From contig NC_133103.1 in NCBI RefSeq assembly GCF_022965805.1, forward strand, positions 27,394,329 through 27,458,328: 64,000 bases of DNA, given 5' to 3'. Numbering within the stretch: the first letter of the stretch is position 1; the number at the start of each line of letters is the position of its first letter. Both the position numbers and the translations under genes were made by a program. The DNA is from Primulina eburnea (lineage: Eukaryota > Streptophyta > Magnoliopsida > Lamiales > Gesneriaceae). Of this stretch, positions 24,403 to 36,194 are shown in pieces. The notes below the pieces were generated by a model. It did no database searches. It was given only the letters and a program-made list of their open reading frames with translations, and was not told where the DNA came from.

Positions 24403-25205
24403 ACCAGGGACATGCTCGAGGAAGCTTATTCGAGGACCTCTCGCTAGGGCGGTGCTCATTTCTTTCTTCTATCTTTCAGTCCTTCCTCTATTAATAGTTG
24501 TTTTATAAAGAGTTATTCATGAAGGTATTCTCAATCGGCGAAGCCTCACGCAGGGGGCCCCATTAAGGGGCTCCCCCTAGCAACCAGTTACAAGAGAGCT
24601 ACCTTCAACAAGTAAAATTCATATTATCGTATAATGAATATCGAGATTACCTGAAGGAATTCTTGAATGTATCACGAATCTTCAGGCGACAAGAAGGCGG
24701 TATTTATTCAATTCCTATTCAGGAGAGGTTGAACCTTGGGGTAGCTACGAGCTACCTGTTTAGGAAGGAGTTTGAGGGAGAATAAAAGCGAACTCCCCCA
24801 TATGCTATACTCGATCGACGGTCGGCTCCATACTGGGTACAAACTACCAGAATGTCTTGAGAAAGAGGCCCTTTAAGTCTTTTTTCTCTCCATTCTGGTA
24901 CCCAGGAGGTGAGATCAGAGAGAGAGGCAGCCCTCGTTCGAGCGTTCCTTGTGTCCGTGGTCCGGGGCTAGTATGTTACCATTAACTAGCCCCTTAACTA
25001 CTCCTCTTATAGCCCTATAGTAGCTCTATCAAGTCCTTTAAAGCCCCTTAAGAGGTCCATAAGGTAGTAGCTCCTCTATACCATTAGGTATAGTTAAAGT
25101 CGAGCTGTTCTATTCCTTCCTTTGTCAGGAATAGCAGCTCGTTGCTAGTACCAAACCAGGGACATGCTCGAGGAAGCTTATTCGAGGACCTCTCGCTAGG
25201 GCGGT
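24401..25205. repeat. 53-bp direct duplication around the foreign insert
   Basis: 24401-24453 and 25153-25205 are identical over 53 bp, from AAACCAGGGACATG to CTAGGGCGGT. The 3' LTR has this sequence once, from 35082. Confidence 0.95.
24454..25152. other. Foreign 699-bp insert, possibly mitochondrial DNA
   Basis: Absent from the 3' LTR. It is richer in G+C than its surroundings and has no terminal repeats and no poly(A). It has the look of plant mitochondrial intergenic DNA, with runs such as CACGCAGGGGGCCCC and short purine/pyrimidine blocks. A reading frame stays open for about 60 codons to TAA near 24785 (for example KEFLNVSRIFRRQEGG). A hairpin with arms like GAGCTG...ATTCCT and AGGAATAGCAGCTC lies near 25102-25141. 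The organellar origin is an impression from composition; no gene is recognised. Confidence 0.45.
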
Positions 25206-26271
25206 CAAAATATACCGCCCTAGCGAGAAGCGAGATTCGGGAAGTTTTGTTTCCAACTTTTTATGGACTCTATCCTACACCAAAACCTAAGACACGAGAT
25301 CAGCCGTTTTTGTCAGACTTTTTATCATATTTTCATCACTTTTTCTTGGAGAGGAGGCTAGGAGCAAAGGAGATTTCGAAGACCTCGAGATTTCCACGCG
25401 TCGTGGCCGTCATCCATCGTCATCTTTAGTATTTTCATTATTCAGTATTTTATTTCTTACATTGATTGTTGATTTTTATCATGAATTTCAGTAGCTAAAC
25501 TCTAGATTTGTTGGGATTTGAGGGGATCCTACCCCGTACTCGGTGTTTAACATTATTTCTCGACGTTTTTATTAGTGATTTGTTTATGCTATTGTTCGTT
25601 CTTGTTTCAATCGAAGCCTAGCTAACTTCCTTTGATTATTTCATGTTGTTGATGATTTCGATAGAATAATCAACAATAGAAGCAAATATTATAAACCACG
25701 GATTTACAATTTTAGTAGATATACGGAATTGGGTACGTGTCGATAGTGATAGTTCGCCCGAATGAAAGCTAGTGGATTCCATAGAATGTAATGCAATCTT
25801 GAACTGTTAAATATTTGAGGACACTTGAGTACTGCATGTTTATGATTAGTATTAATATAGCTCGACAGAGTATATTAATTAGTCTAGGGAATTCCGTCGA
25901 ATGCACGAGTAAAATTCAAGTGTAATTATTTAAACACGAGTGGTAGGTGAACTGCTAATTCCCAACAAATTCATTTCTCATTTGATTTAATCCAAATTAA
26001 TCATTGCTTTCTTGAATACGTTTTCTTTGCATTTTAATTAGTTTAGTTGTTTAATTTACATTAGATTTATCATCAACTCATTTTATCGTTGCTAAAGAAA
26101 TTTTACTTGAAAATAAAAATAGTGTAACGCAGTCCTTGTGGAACGATACTCGTATTCACTTACGTTTATTATAACTTGACTATCGTGCACTTGCGATATT
26201 TAAATCGAGCTTTCATTTATAAAATAAATTTTGGGACTATTCACTGTGCAAGTTTTGCTCGATCAAGTTTT

Positions 26272-26289
26272 TGGCGCCGTTGCCGGGGA
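26272..26289 (+). other. D primer binding site (tRNA-Asp type)
   Basis: TGGCGCCGTTGCCGGGGA, six bases after the LTR. Athila-like elements use this match to tRNA-Asp. Confidence 0.9.
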
Positions 26290-26391
26290 CTGTTGATTCA
26301 CAAATTTTTATTTTTCATTTAAATTCTTTAGTATTATTTATTTTATTGTTATTTGATACTCTCATTGTGTTGCAGATTTTTCTTGTGGTGC

Positions 26392-27944
26392 ATGCGAAGA
26401 TCACTCGAGTGTAAGCTTGAGCCTTTTGACCCCGAGATCGAACGCACAGCTAGACGTCGACTACAGCAGCAAAGAGCGAAGGAAAGAATGGAAGGCGATC
26501 AACAAAGAGAGGAGCCAAGGCGTATACCGATGTTGGATTATGCGCAGCCGTCTCTTGATGGAGCACGTCCAAGCATCGTAAGACCAGTCATTCGAGTTAA
26601 TCAGTTTGAGATCAAGCCAGCTATCATTCAGATGATTCAGAACACTGTCCAATTTGGGGGAAGTGCACTTGACGACCCTAATTCTCATATAGCTGACTTT
26701 CTTGAAATTTGTGATACTTTTAAGTTTAATGGCGTGTATGATGATGCTGTTCGTTTGCGTTTATTTCCATTTTCACTGAGAGATAAAGCTAAGTCGTGGT
26801 TAAACTGTTTGCCTGTAGGGTCTATTACTACATGGGAGGATATGGCAAAGGCATTCCTAATCAAGTACTTTCCTCCGTCGAAGACTATGAAGCTTAGAGC
26901 CGACATTACTACTTTTGCTCAATATGAGCAAGAGTCACTTTACGAGGCATGGGATCGCTACAAGGACTTGTTGAGGAGATGTCCACACCATGAGCTGCCT
27001 CTTGGGTTAGTTGTTCAAACTTTCTACTACGGTCTGCTTACTCCTAACCGTACTATGATAGATGCTGCTGCCTGTGGTAACTTACTGAGAAAGACGGCGG
27101 AGGAAGGATATGAGTTATTGGAGGAGATGGCTGCTAGTAGCTATCATCCTCAGTCTGATAGGCAGAGACGAGGTGCTGAAGTTAATCAAGTTAATGATTT
27201 GTCGGCGGTTTCAGTACAGTTAGAGGCTTTGAATAGAAAGATTGATGGAATGAGCATGATGGGTCGGCTATGCGTCTGCAAGAAATTTTCTGTGATAAGT
27301 GTGGGGGTGAGCATGATGTGCAGGATTGCCAAGATGGCAATCCATTCTATGTGCCTGAGGGAGCACCGGTAAAACAAGTGGGATTCCAGAACCGTCCTAG
27401 AAATGACCCTTATTCGAACACATATAATCCGGGATGGAGGAATCACCCAAACTTTTCATGGGGAGGTCAAAACAACCAAAATCGCCAACAAAGAGGTCCA
27501 CCATATGGGATGCACCAAGGATTCAAGCCAGAACCGTCTCGGGAGGAGAAGTCCAATTTAGAGCAGATGATGACTAAATTTATTTCTGCAACAGAGACGA
27601 GATTTCAGAACCAAGATGCATCCATAAAGGAGTTAGAGAATCAAATTGGACAATTGGCTAAGTTGATTGCTAATAGGGAGCAAGGAGCTTTGCCAAGCAA
27701 CATGGAAACTAACCCAAGAGAACATGTGAAGGCGGTGGAATTGCGTAGTGGAAAAACACTCGAGTCTAATAAGGAAAAGACCAAGCACGGTGAGGATGAG
27801 GTGGAAAATCGAGGAGGTAAATATTTTAACTCTACATCTACACCTATTGCACAGAATAAAATTGTTATCCCTCCACCTTTTCCTGCAGCAATGAAGAAAG
27901 CTAAATTAGATGCACAATTTGGTAAATTTCTTGAGATATATTAA
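26392..27944 (+). pseudogene. D gag
   Basis: Likely start ATG 26392 (MRRSLECKLEPFDPE); the frame is open upstream but without an ATG. The core includes FGGSALDDPNSHIADF, RLFPFSLRDKAKSWL and YEAWDRYKDLLRRCP, typical of Athila gag. The zinc-binding part CDKCGGEHDVQDC near 27297 is in another frame, so one indel lies near 27260. A Gln/Asn-rich tail and a charged helical segment follow. The frame breaks again near 27935, where it should run into protease. Confidence 0.88.
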
Positions 27945-30900
27945 CATTCCTTTTGCTGATGCTTTATTGAATATGCCAAGTTATGCAAAATTCTTGAAAG
28001 ATATCTTAGAAAATAAGCGGAAGCTAGAAGATCATATGACGGTGAATTTGACCGAAAATTGCTCCGCTTTAGTTCAAAACAAGATGCCTCCTAAACAAAA
28101 AGATCCAGGGAGTTTCTCTATACCTTGCATTATTGGTGACATTAATTTTCATAAAGCTCTATGTGATCTTGGTGCGAGTATTAATCTGATGCCTTTTTCT
28201 GTGTTTAGGAGACTGGGATTAGGTGAACCCAAGCCAACCGGGATTTCGTTGCAGCTGGCTGACAGATCTGTCAAGTATCCACGTGGGATTATCGAAGATT
28301 TTTTGGTGAAAGTGGATAAGTTCATTTTTCCTGCAGATTTTGTGATACTTGACATGGAAGAAGATTTAGAGATGCCTTTAATCCTAGGGAGACCGTTTCT
28401 GGCTACAGGGAAAGCGCTGATTGATGTTGAAGAGGGGAAATTGAGACTGAGAGTTGGAGAAGAAGAAATTATTTTTGATGTCTTTAATACTCTCAAGCAC
28501 ACAATGCACAATGATAGTTGTTTTCGTATTGATGTCTTGGATTCTCTCGTTTGTAATTTTATGCAGGATGGATTGAAAGAACCATTGGAGGCCACTCTCA
28601 CTACTGAAAAGCAGGAGGACGAGCTAGACGAGGAAAAGATGGAGATGGTAGCTCACTTGAATGTCATCCCACCTTGGAGAAAGCAAGTGAGGCTTAGACT
28701 AGAGGAATTGGGAGACAGACAAGATTTAATGCCTCAAAAGTCAAGCCTAGAGGAGCCACCTACTTTGGAGCTCAAATCACTACCTCCACATCTCAAGTAC
28801 GTATATTTAGGAGAAAATAATAAATTGCCTGTTATTATTTCCTCTTCTTTGACAGATGATATGGAGAGTAAGCTCTTGGGAGTCCTTAAGGAGCATAAAG
28901 GAGCATTCGCTTGGAAGGTTTCGGACATAAAAGAGATAAGTCCTTCGATCTGCATGCACAAAATTCTGATGGAAGATAAATACTCACCTCTAGCACAACC
29001 ACAAAGGAGACTCAATCCAAAGATGCAAGAGGTAGTAAAAGCTGAAACAATTAAACTTCTGGATGCAGGTATTATCTATCCTATCTCTGATAGTGCGTGG
29101 GTAAGTCCTGTACAATGTGTGCCTAAAAAGGGTGGGATTACTGTTATAACTAATGAAAAAAATGAGTTGATTCCCACTAGAACTGTTACGGGTTGGCGTG
29201 TGTGCATAGATTATAGGAAATTGAATGATGCAACCCGTAAAGATCACTTTCCCTTGCCATTTATCGATCAAATGATTGAACGATTAGCAGGTCATGAATT
29301 TTATTGCTTTTTAGATGGATATTCGGGATACAATCAAATCACAATTGCACCTGAGGACCAAGAGAAAACTACTTTCACTTTCCCTTATGGTAACTTTTGC
29401 GTTTAGGCGTATGTCCTTTGGTTTATACAATGCACCTGCAACATTTCAAAGATGCATGACCGCTATCTTTCACGACATGACTGAAAATTTCCTTGAAAAT
29501 TTTATGGATGATTTCTCTATTTTTGACTCCTCATTTAATGAATGTTTAGAGAATTTGAAGATGTGAAGAGAGCAATTTGGTGTTAAATTGAGAGAAGTGT
29601 CATTTTATGGTTCAAGAGGGGATTGTGTTAGGACACAAGGTATCAGAGAATGGAATTGAGGTCGACAAGGCCAAGGTGGAAGTAATCAAAAACTTACCAC
29701 CACCTTCATCAATAAAAGGAGTTAGAAGTTTCCTAGGGCATGCGGGTTTTTATAGGCGCTTTATTAAAGATTTTTCTAAAATTGCTAAACCTTTATCCTC
29801 TTTGTTGATGAAAGATGTTGAATTTAATTTTGATTCTGCTTGTCTGCATGCATTCGAGATACTCAAGGAAAGCTTGGTGACAGCACCTGTTCTGACTGCC
29901 CCTGATTGGGAGTTACCGTTTGAGGTGATGTGCGATGCTAGTGATACAGCTGTTGGTGCGGTGCTGGGTCAAAGGAAGAACAAGGTATTTCATACCATCT
30001 ACTATGCAAGTAAGACTTTAAATGATGCTCAATTGAATTACGCTACTACTGAAAAGGAATTACTTGCTATAGTATTTGCTTTCGATAAATTTCATTCATA
30101 CCTTGTTCTGTCTAAAGTAACTGTGTATACAGATCATTCTGCCCTCAAATACTTATTTGCTAAGAAAGATGCGAAACCTAGGTTAATTAGGTGGATTTTA
30201 TTATTGCAAGAATTTGATCTCGAGATTCGAGATAAAAAAGGTGTGGAAAATGTAGTTGCTGATCATCTGTCTAGGCTTGAGCATGTTAGAATTAAGGGCA
30301 GTGACGATGATATAGATGACTGGTTTCCGGATGAACAATTGCTTGAGATGAAACTTTGTCCATGGTATGCAAATTTCGCTAACTTTCTTGTCACATGCAC
30401 ACCTCCACCAAACCTATCGTTTCACCAACGAAAGAAATTCTTTTCTGACGTGAAATACTATTTTTGGGAGGAACCGTTTTTGTTTAAAATTTGTGCAGAT
30501 TCCATGATAAGACGGTGTGTTGCGGAGGAAGAGTTTGATCGAATTCTGAACCATTGCCATGACCGTGAGGTAGGTGGTCACTTCGGACCAATAAGGACAG
30601 CATCCAAGGTACTTGAAAGCGGCTTTTATTGGCCAACTCTCTTTAAAGATGCTCGCTCTTTAGTGCTACATTGTGATAAATGCCAGCGGACAGGTAACAT
30701 CTCTAACCGTCATGAAATGCCTTTAAATAATATCATTGAGTGTGAGGTTTCTGATGTGTGGGGGATAGACTTTATGGGACCGTTTCCTAGTTCTTTCACG
30801 AAAAAATATATTTTGGTGGCAGTGGAGTATGTATCTAAATGGGTGGAGGCAGAGGCTTGTGCCACTAATGATGCACAAGTGGTGTTAAAATTTTTGAAGA

Positions 30901-31644
30901 AACATATTTTTAATCGATTTGGTGCACCACGTGCAATCATAAGTGTGATGGTGGCACCCATTTTTGCAACAAAATTTTTGATAAACTGTTGGGAAAATAT
31001 GATGTCACCCACAAGGTTTCCACTCCATACCATCCCCAAACTAGTGGACAAGTTGAAGTATCCAATCGAGAAATTAAGAGGATTTTAGAGAAGACGGTTA
31101 ATGTGAGTAGAAAGGACTGGTCCATTCGGTTAGATGATGCTTTGTGGGCTTATCGTACTGCTTTTAAAACACCTATAGGCACTACACCAGGTTGCTTTTT
31201 GGTAAAGCATGTCATCTACCAGTAGAATTAGAGCATAGAGCATATTGGGCGACCAAAGCACTAAACTTTGATTTTGCTCTTGCAGGTGAAAAACGATTGC
31301 TGCAGTTGAATCAGTTAGATGAGTTTCGAGGAAAAGCTTATGATCTTGCACTATCTTACAAGGAACGCACCAAACGAGCCCATGATAAACACATCATAAG
31401 AAGGGAATTCAAAGTGGGTGAAGCGGTGTTGTTATACAATTCTCGCTTACGAATCTTTCCGGGCAAGCTAAAGTCAAGGTGGTCAGGACCATTCACTATA
31501 TCCAAGGTGTTCCCATCGGGTGCAGTGGTGTTGCATGATAGCAAGGAAGGGACATTTACTGTGAACGCTCAAAGATTAAAGCACTATATCGGTGGCACAA
31601 TTGAGCCACACATTGGAGCCACTCGGCTCCATGACAGTCATTGA
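27945..31644 (+). pseudogene. D pol (protease, RT, RNase H, integrase)
   Basis: Protease: CDLGASINLMP near 28165. RT: WRVCIDYRKLND near 29195, FLDGYSGYNQI near 29310, ENFMDDFSIF near 29495. RNase [14 protein letters not shown] near 29932, [13 protein letters not shown] near 30045, [10 protein letters not shown] near 30125. Integrase: HCDKCQRTG near 30670, WGIDFMGPF near 30760, [10 protein letters not shown] near 31025. Breaks: one base extra near 29390, frame and stop damage at 29566-29607, a doubled GT at 30943-30946 just before the second integrase Asp, and an indel near 31188. The final segment to 31644 is open. Confidence 0.92.
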
Positions 31645-31796
31645 GGACATGGGTGAAAATTCGAGCTCTAGACTATAAATTGAGAACTACTTCTCCTCCT
31701 TATATTGATTTTAATTATATTTTCTTTATTTTTCAATCGCATCATTTACATTTAGGTAGTTGCATGGCATTGCATTCATTTTAAAAACGAGACTGT
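31645..31796. other. D pol-to-hairpin spacer
   Basis: Short AT-rich non-coding sequence after the integrase stop; nothing recognised. Confidence 0.5.
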
Positions 31797-32112
31797 CTCG
31801 CTTGGGCGGTCAAAACTGACCGCCCCAGCGGGCACTCGCATTTTTCAAATACATAGTCGCCGCAAACTCCACGCTAGGGCGGTCATAATTGACCGCCCCC
31901 GCGAGAGATACGTTTTTTTTAAAAGGTTTTAAGTCGAGAACTCCTCGCTAGGGCGGTCAAAGGTGACCGCCCCAGCGAGAACTCGTATTTTTCAAACACT
32001 TTTTTCCGAAAACTTCTCGCTAAACTGACCGCCCTAGCGAGTCGCGCAGATAATCAAATTTTTTTTCCGAAAACTTCTCGCTCGGGCGGTCAGTTTTGAC
32101 CGCCCTAGCGAG
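31797..32112. repeat. Five LTR-type hairpins upstream of the env-position ORF
   Basis: Copies of the same hairpin as in the D LTR at 31797-31832, 31869-31905, 31944-31979, 32016-32041 (left arm mostly lost) and 32077-32112. Arms contain GGGCGGTCA and TGACCGCCC. They alternate with T-rich spacers of about 40 bp. Confidence 0.92.
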
Positions 32113-32123
32113 TCGCGCAGATT

Positions 32124-32129
32124 ATAAAA
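32124..32129 (+). promoter_or_regulatory. Candidate internal TATA box of D
   Basis: TATAAA 11 bases after the last hairpin, followed by a long C/T-rich stretch (32133-32210), as around plant transcription starts. The env-position ATG is 293 bp downstream. Confidence 0.55.
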
Positions 32130-32416
32130 ACTTTCCTCTTCTCTTTTCTTCTCCACTTCGAAACCCTCACCCCCCTTCCCGATTTTTTCGCTCCCAATCT
32201 CTCGATCTCACTCAATTCATCTCTTCTCACAAAATTTCATGTACAATCATGCACCCTCACCTTCACCAAGTATCAAGACGCGATTTTTCCGGTCAAGAAC
32301 TCAACTCTCCGGCGAACCCAAGTTTTCCTGCCGCCTCTTCCGTTCCCGACTGACACCAAGTTCCGGAAAACAACCTCCTACTATGGGCTACTTGTGCTCT
32401 TCTCCAATTTTCCACA

Positions 32417-33565
32417 ATGGCACCCAAAAGATCTAAGGTAACTCATGGTGCTTCTAGTTCTCGTTCCACTCCATCTATGTTTGTGAATGAAAAAGCTAGG
32501 GAGAGATTTGAGCATGCTAGACTACATAGGAAACCAATCCCTGAGCGTGGATTTAGCTCGTTTCTTATCGGTCAATTTTCGGAGTCCCAAATAGAAAGAA
32601 GAGGGTGGAATACCTTTGTAGCACAACCGAATGCAGTAGTGGTTCCGGTTGTGCGTGAATTTTATGCCAATGCTCCGGAGGGGAATGAGTATAAGGCATT
32701 TGTGAGGGGACATCTAGTCCCGTATGATTCCGAGACGATCAATGCAATGTTGGGTTTACCGTCGGTGGACGATTCGGTGTTTCAGGCGTGGGTGCTTAAC
32801 CCGGATTATGATTTGATCATTCGCACACTCTGTTATCCGGGCACCACGTGGAAACAACCGGGGACTTATACGGTCTTTCTTGAAAAATTTTTGAAAGAGG
32901 AGGAGGCATTGTGGTACGCATTCTTGTCTAAGAGATTGATGCCGGTCGGCCATACGAGTGATGTGCAGCGTGAGCGGGCGGTTGTTCTTTATGCCATCTG
33001 TACTGGGATGGTGATTGATGTGGGCAAGCTCATTTTCGGACAGCTTAACATGTGTATTAATAGCAGCAATTTGGCTTTTTACTTCCCGACGATAGTGACT
33101 GAGCTATGTGCCCGAGCGGGGGTGACATTCGCAGATGATGATGAGTGGTTACCGCCGATGAGAGCCATTGATGAGGCTCTTTATAAATCCAAGAGGGAGA
33201 AGCGACAGGCTGAGCTGCCCGAGGAGGTATTTTTCGAGTATGGGAGAGCAGCTCAACCTCCTCCGGCCTTAGGACAGGCACCACCACCTCCGCAGCCACG
33301 CCGCCGTGCCATGCGAGATCGCGTCGACGAATTGGGCGCTTGGGCCACTTATCAGACGCAGTACCAGGCCGTTAATCAGGCTCACATTCAGAACATCGAA
33401 TACTTGGTACAGGGGATCTCGACTCATTTGGGCATCGACACTTCCGGACGGCCACCTACACCCGCATACCCGCCACCCTTCCAGTTTCAGTACCATTATC
33501 CTATGCCCCAAGCAGCTGAAGAGGGAGTTCCACCGCCTGAGAATGAGGAGGAGGACGATTTATGA
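32417..33565 (+). CDS. D env-position ORF (plant transposon-protein domain type)
   Basis: 382 codons from ATG 32417 (context CACAATGGCA) to TGA, with no break, unlike D gag and pol. The first 40 residues are basic and Ser-rich. A globular region (about residues 40-275; ERGFSSFLIG, YKAFVRGHLVPYDSETIN, LCYPGTTWK, FLSKRLMPVGHTSDV) is the type often annotated as a putative plant transposon protein domain in Athila elements. The tail is Pro-rich (PPPALGQAPPPPQPRRR) and acidic at the end. No signal peptide or membrane helix is seen, so it is unlikely to be a true envelope. It may be made from the internal promoter upstream or from a spliced RNA. Role unknown. Confidence 0.8.
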   Translation: MAPKRSKVTHGASSSRSTPSMFVNEKARERFEHARLHRKPIPERGFSSFLIGQFSESQIERRGWNTFVAQPNAVVVPVVREFYANAPEGNEYKAFVRGHLVPYDSETINAMLGLPSVDDSVFQAWVLNPDYDLIIRTLCYPGTTWKQPGTYTVFLEKFLKEEEALWYAFLSKRLMPVGHTSDVQRERAVVLYAICTGMVIDVGKLIFGQLNMCINSSNLAFYFPTIVTELCARAGVTFADDDEWLPPMRAIDEALYKSKREKRQAELPEEVFFEYGRAAQPPPALGQAPPPPQPRRRAMRDRVDELGAWATYQTQYQAVNQAHIQNIEYLVQGISTHLGIDTSGRPPTPAYPPPFQFQYHYPMPQAAEEGVPPPENEEEDDL

Positions 33566-34809
33566 TCAGGGGAGTTTACTGTTTCCTCTTTCTTTTTATT
33601 TTTCATATTCTGTGTTTGCATTTACATTCATGAGTTTTTATGTTTTTAGTGTCTGTTTCGTTTTGTGCAATGAGGGCATTGCACAACTCTAGTATGAGGG
33701 GGGTAGATTGTTATGTTTGCTTAGTTATTCGTTGCATTTCTTTTGTTTGGTGTCGTTTATGGTGAGAAGACATAGTTTATGAGCCAATGATGATATTGAA
33801 TTGATAGCATACAAAAGTATTGATTGGGTCACTTCATGAATGGTACTCTTGATTGTTAAAGCATGAATTTTAGTACAAAGTTTGAACTTTTTGAGCACAT
33901 ATGTGTGGGGACTATAATTTTGTAGGAATAATGGTGAAATCTGAAGGTTTTGTGTGGTTAACTTGAAAGGCATCATTTATGAGTTGATTTAGCATGTAAA
34001 CCCGTGGAAATAAGTCACTAATTGGGACCTTGAATGAGAACATGTGATTTGCCTTGAACTTTACATATACCCCTTTTTTCAATGCACTGAATAAAAATAT
34101 CATAGCCCTAACCAGCTGTAATCCAAAGTTATATATTCTTAGCCTAGGGAGTACATGTGTGAAAATTGTGCATTCAAAAAAAAAAAAAAAGAGAGAGAGA
34201 GAGAAAAAATGTTGGAGATGTAAGGTGAGGGGGAGCCGAAATAAAAGGAATGAAATTCTATTCCTGGGCTAAACGTTGGAGATGTAAGGATACGAGGAAA
34301 GTCAGACGAAAAGTCTTGACGATTGCACAATGAAAATGATCGGTGTACTCCCGAATTTTAGCCACTTGAGCTTATTTTCCTTCTTTTCGACACCCTTATC
34401 TGCACTTAGGAATTGAATAAAGTTCAATCTATGGTTAGTGATGAATGGACGCGGAGGTGCATGCTAGTGAGACTTGTATTGAAATGTTAATTGAGTGACA
34501 CGCATGATTTGATGATTGATCTATTTGAAGTACGAATGACTAGACCCATCATGACACACATGCGTTCAAATTAGTGTCAAGATTTATGTGTAGATGAGAA
34601 TGAGTATTTGTTTGTGATTTGACTTGATTATGATTTGTATGTGAGAAAGTTCACTGAGGCATGAGCATAAAAGTTGTTAACTCACCATTGACATTTACTT
34701 GTGTCGATTATTTTCTTGTTTGAGTATTTTATGTTTGTTGTGTTTGTTTAGAATCTCGTGCTTTAACCTATTTTGCTCGAGGGCGAGCAAAAGGTTAGTA
34801 TGAGAGGGT
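33566..34809 (+). other. D 3' non-coding region
   Basis: No gene. It holds an internal purine run, AGTATGAGGGGGGTAG (33691-33706), preceded by AATGAGGGCATTGCA; F has the same pair of motifs near 46752-46790. An A-run followed by (GA)n lies at 34177-34208. The 3' end has a hairpin (34771-34792) and the polypurine tract AGTATGAGAGGGT next to the LTR. Confidence 0.75.
34771..34792 (+). other. Hairpin next to the D polypurine tract
   Basis: Arms TTTTGCTCG and CGAGCAAAA around the loop AGGG, ending 17 bases before the 3' LTR. Confidence 0.7.
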
Positions 34810-36194
34810 TGATAGGACTCGTTTTTACGTGTTTTTAGTGTGGTTTTGAGTCGCGTTCATGCATCATATTAGTTTGTTTTAGTTGAATTTTGCATTTTTT
34901 TAGCATTATTTAGCATTTGACTGATCTCGTGTATTCTGTCGTTATTTTGTAAGAATTGAACCAAAAAGTGGGAGAAACTTTGGCATAATATCGAAGAGGT
35001 CTCGCTGACCGCCCCAGCGAGCATTGTGGTCTGGCCGAGGATTATTTTTCGCAAGTGTCTCGCTAGTTGACCGCCCCAGCGAAACCAGGGACATGCTCGA
35101 GGAAGCTTATTCGAGGACCTCTCGCTAGGGCGGTCAAAATATACCGCCCTAGCGAGAAGCGAGATTCGGGAAGATTTGTTTCCAACTTTTTATGGACTCT
35201 ATCCTACACCAAAACCTAAGACACGAGATCAGCCGTTTTTGTCAGACTTTTTATCATATTTTCATCACTTTTTCTTGGAGAGTAGGCTAGGAGCAAAGGA
35301 GATTTCGAAGACCTCGAGATTTCCACGCGTCGTGGCCGTCATCCATCGTCATCTTTAGTATTTTCATTATTCAGTATTTTATTTCTTACATTGATTGTTG
35401 GTTTTTATCATGAATTTCAGTAGCTAAACTCTAGATTTGTTGGGATTTGAGGGGATCCTACCCCGTACTCGGTGTTTAACATTATTTCTCGACGTTTTTA
35501 TTAGTGATTTGTTTATGCTATTGTTCGTTCTTGTTTCAATCGAAGCCTAGCTAACTTCCTTTGATTATTTCATGTTGTTGATGATTTCGATAGAATAATC
35601 AACAATAGAAGCAAATAGTATAAACCACGGATTTACAATTTTAGTAGATATACGGAATTGGGTACGTGTCGATAGTGATAGTTCACCCGAATGAAAGCTA
35701 GTGAATTCCATAGAATGTAATGCAATCTTGAAATGTTAAATATTTGAGGACACTTGAGTACTGCATGTTTATGATTAGTATTAATATAGCTCGACAGAGT
35801 ATATTAATTAGTCTAGGGAATTCCGTCGAATGCACGAGTAAAAGTCGAGTGTAATTATTTAAACACGAGTGGTAGGTGAACTGCTAATTCTCAACAAATT
35901 CATTTCTCATTTGATTTAATCCAAATTAATCATTGCTTTCTTGAATACGTTTTCTTTGCATTTTAATTAGTTTAGTTGTTTAATTTACATTAGATTAATC
36001 ATCAACTCATTTTATCGTTGCTAAAGAAATTTTACTTGAAAATAAAAATAGTGTAACGCAGTCCTTGTGGAACGATACTCGTATTTACTTACGTTTATTA
36101 TAACTTGACTATCGTGCACTTGCGATATTTAAATCGAGCTTTCATTTATAAAATAAATTTTGGGACTATTCACTGTGCAAGTTTTGCTCGATCA
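34810..36194 (+). repeat. D 3' LTR
   Basis: 1385 bp, near-identical to the 5' LTR outside the insert. Two of its hairpins have lost most or all of the inner left arm (35002-35022 and 35058-35081); the third (35122-35157) is intact. Confidence 0.92.

Larger units (their letters stand above)
24093..26265 (+). repeat. D 5' LTR with a 752-bp gain
   Basis: 2173 bp against 1385 bp for the 3' LTR. Most of the difference is a 699-bp foreign insert plus a 53-bp direct duplication (24454-25205); the rest is the arms missing from two hairpins in the 3' LTR. Confidence 0.9.
24093..36194 (+). mobile_element. Athila-like Ty3 element D
   Basis: Target CATCC at 24088-24092 and 36195-36199. LTRs begin TGATA and end GATCA. 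Primer site matches tRNA-Asp, then gag, protease-RT-RNase H-integrase, a 770-bp spacer with GC-rich hairpins, an open ORF in the env position, and a 1.2-kb 3' non-coding region. This order and primer site are those of the Athila lineage. Gag and pol carry several frameshifts. Confidence 0.92.

Noticed and set aside
24454..25152. Foreign insert as a SINE or MITE
   Set aside because: No poly(A), no A/B boxes recognised, no terminal inverted repeats, and the 53-bp duplication is far longer than such elements make.
32417..33565. A retroviral-type envelope protein
   Set aside because: No signal peptide, membrane helix or cleavage-like site is visible; only its position after pol is env-like.
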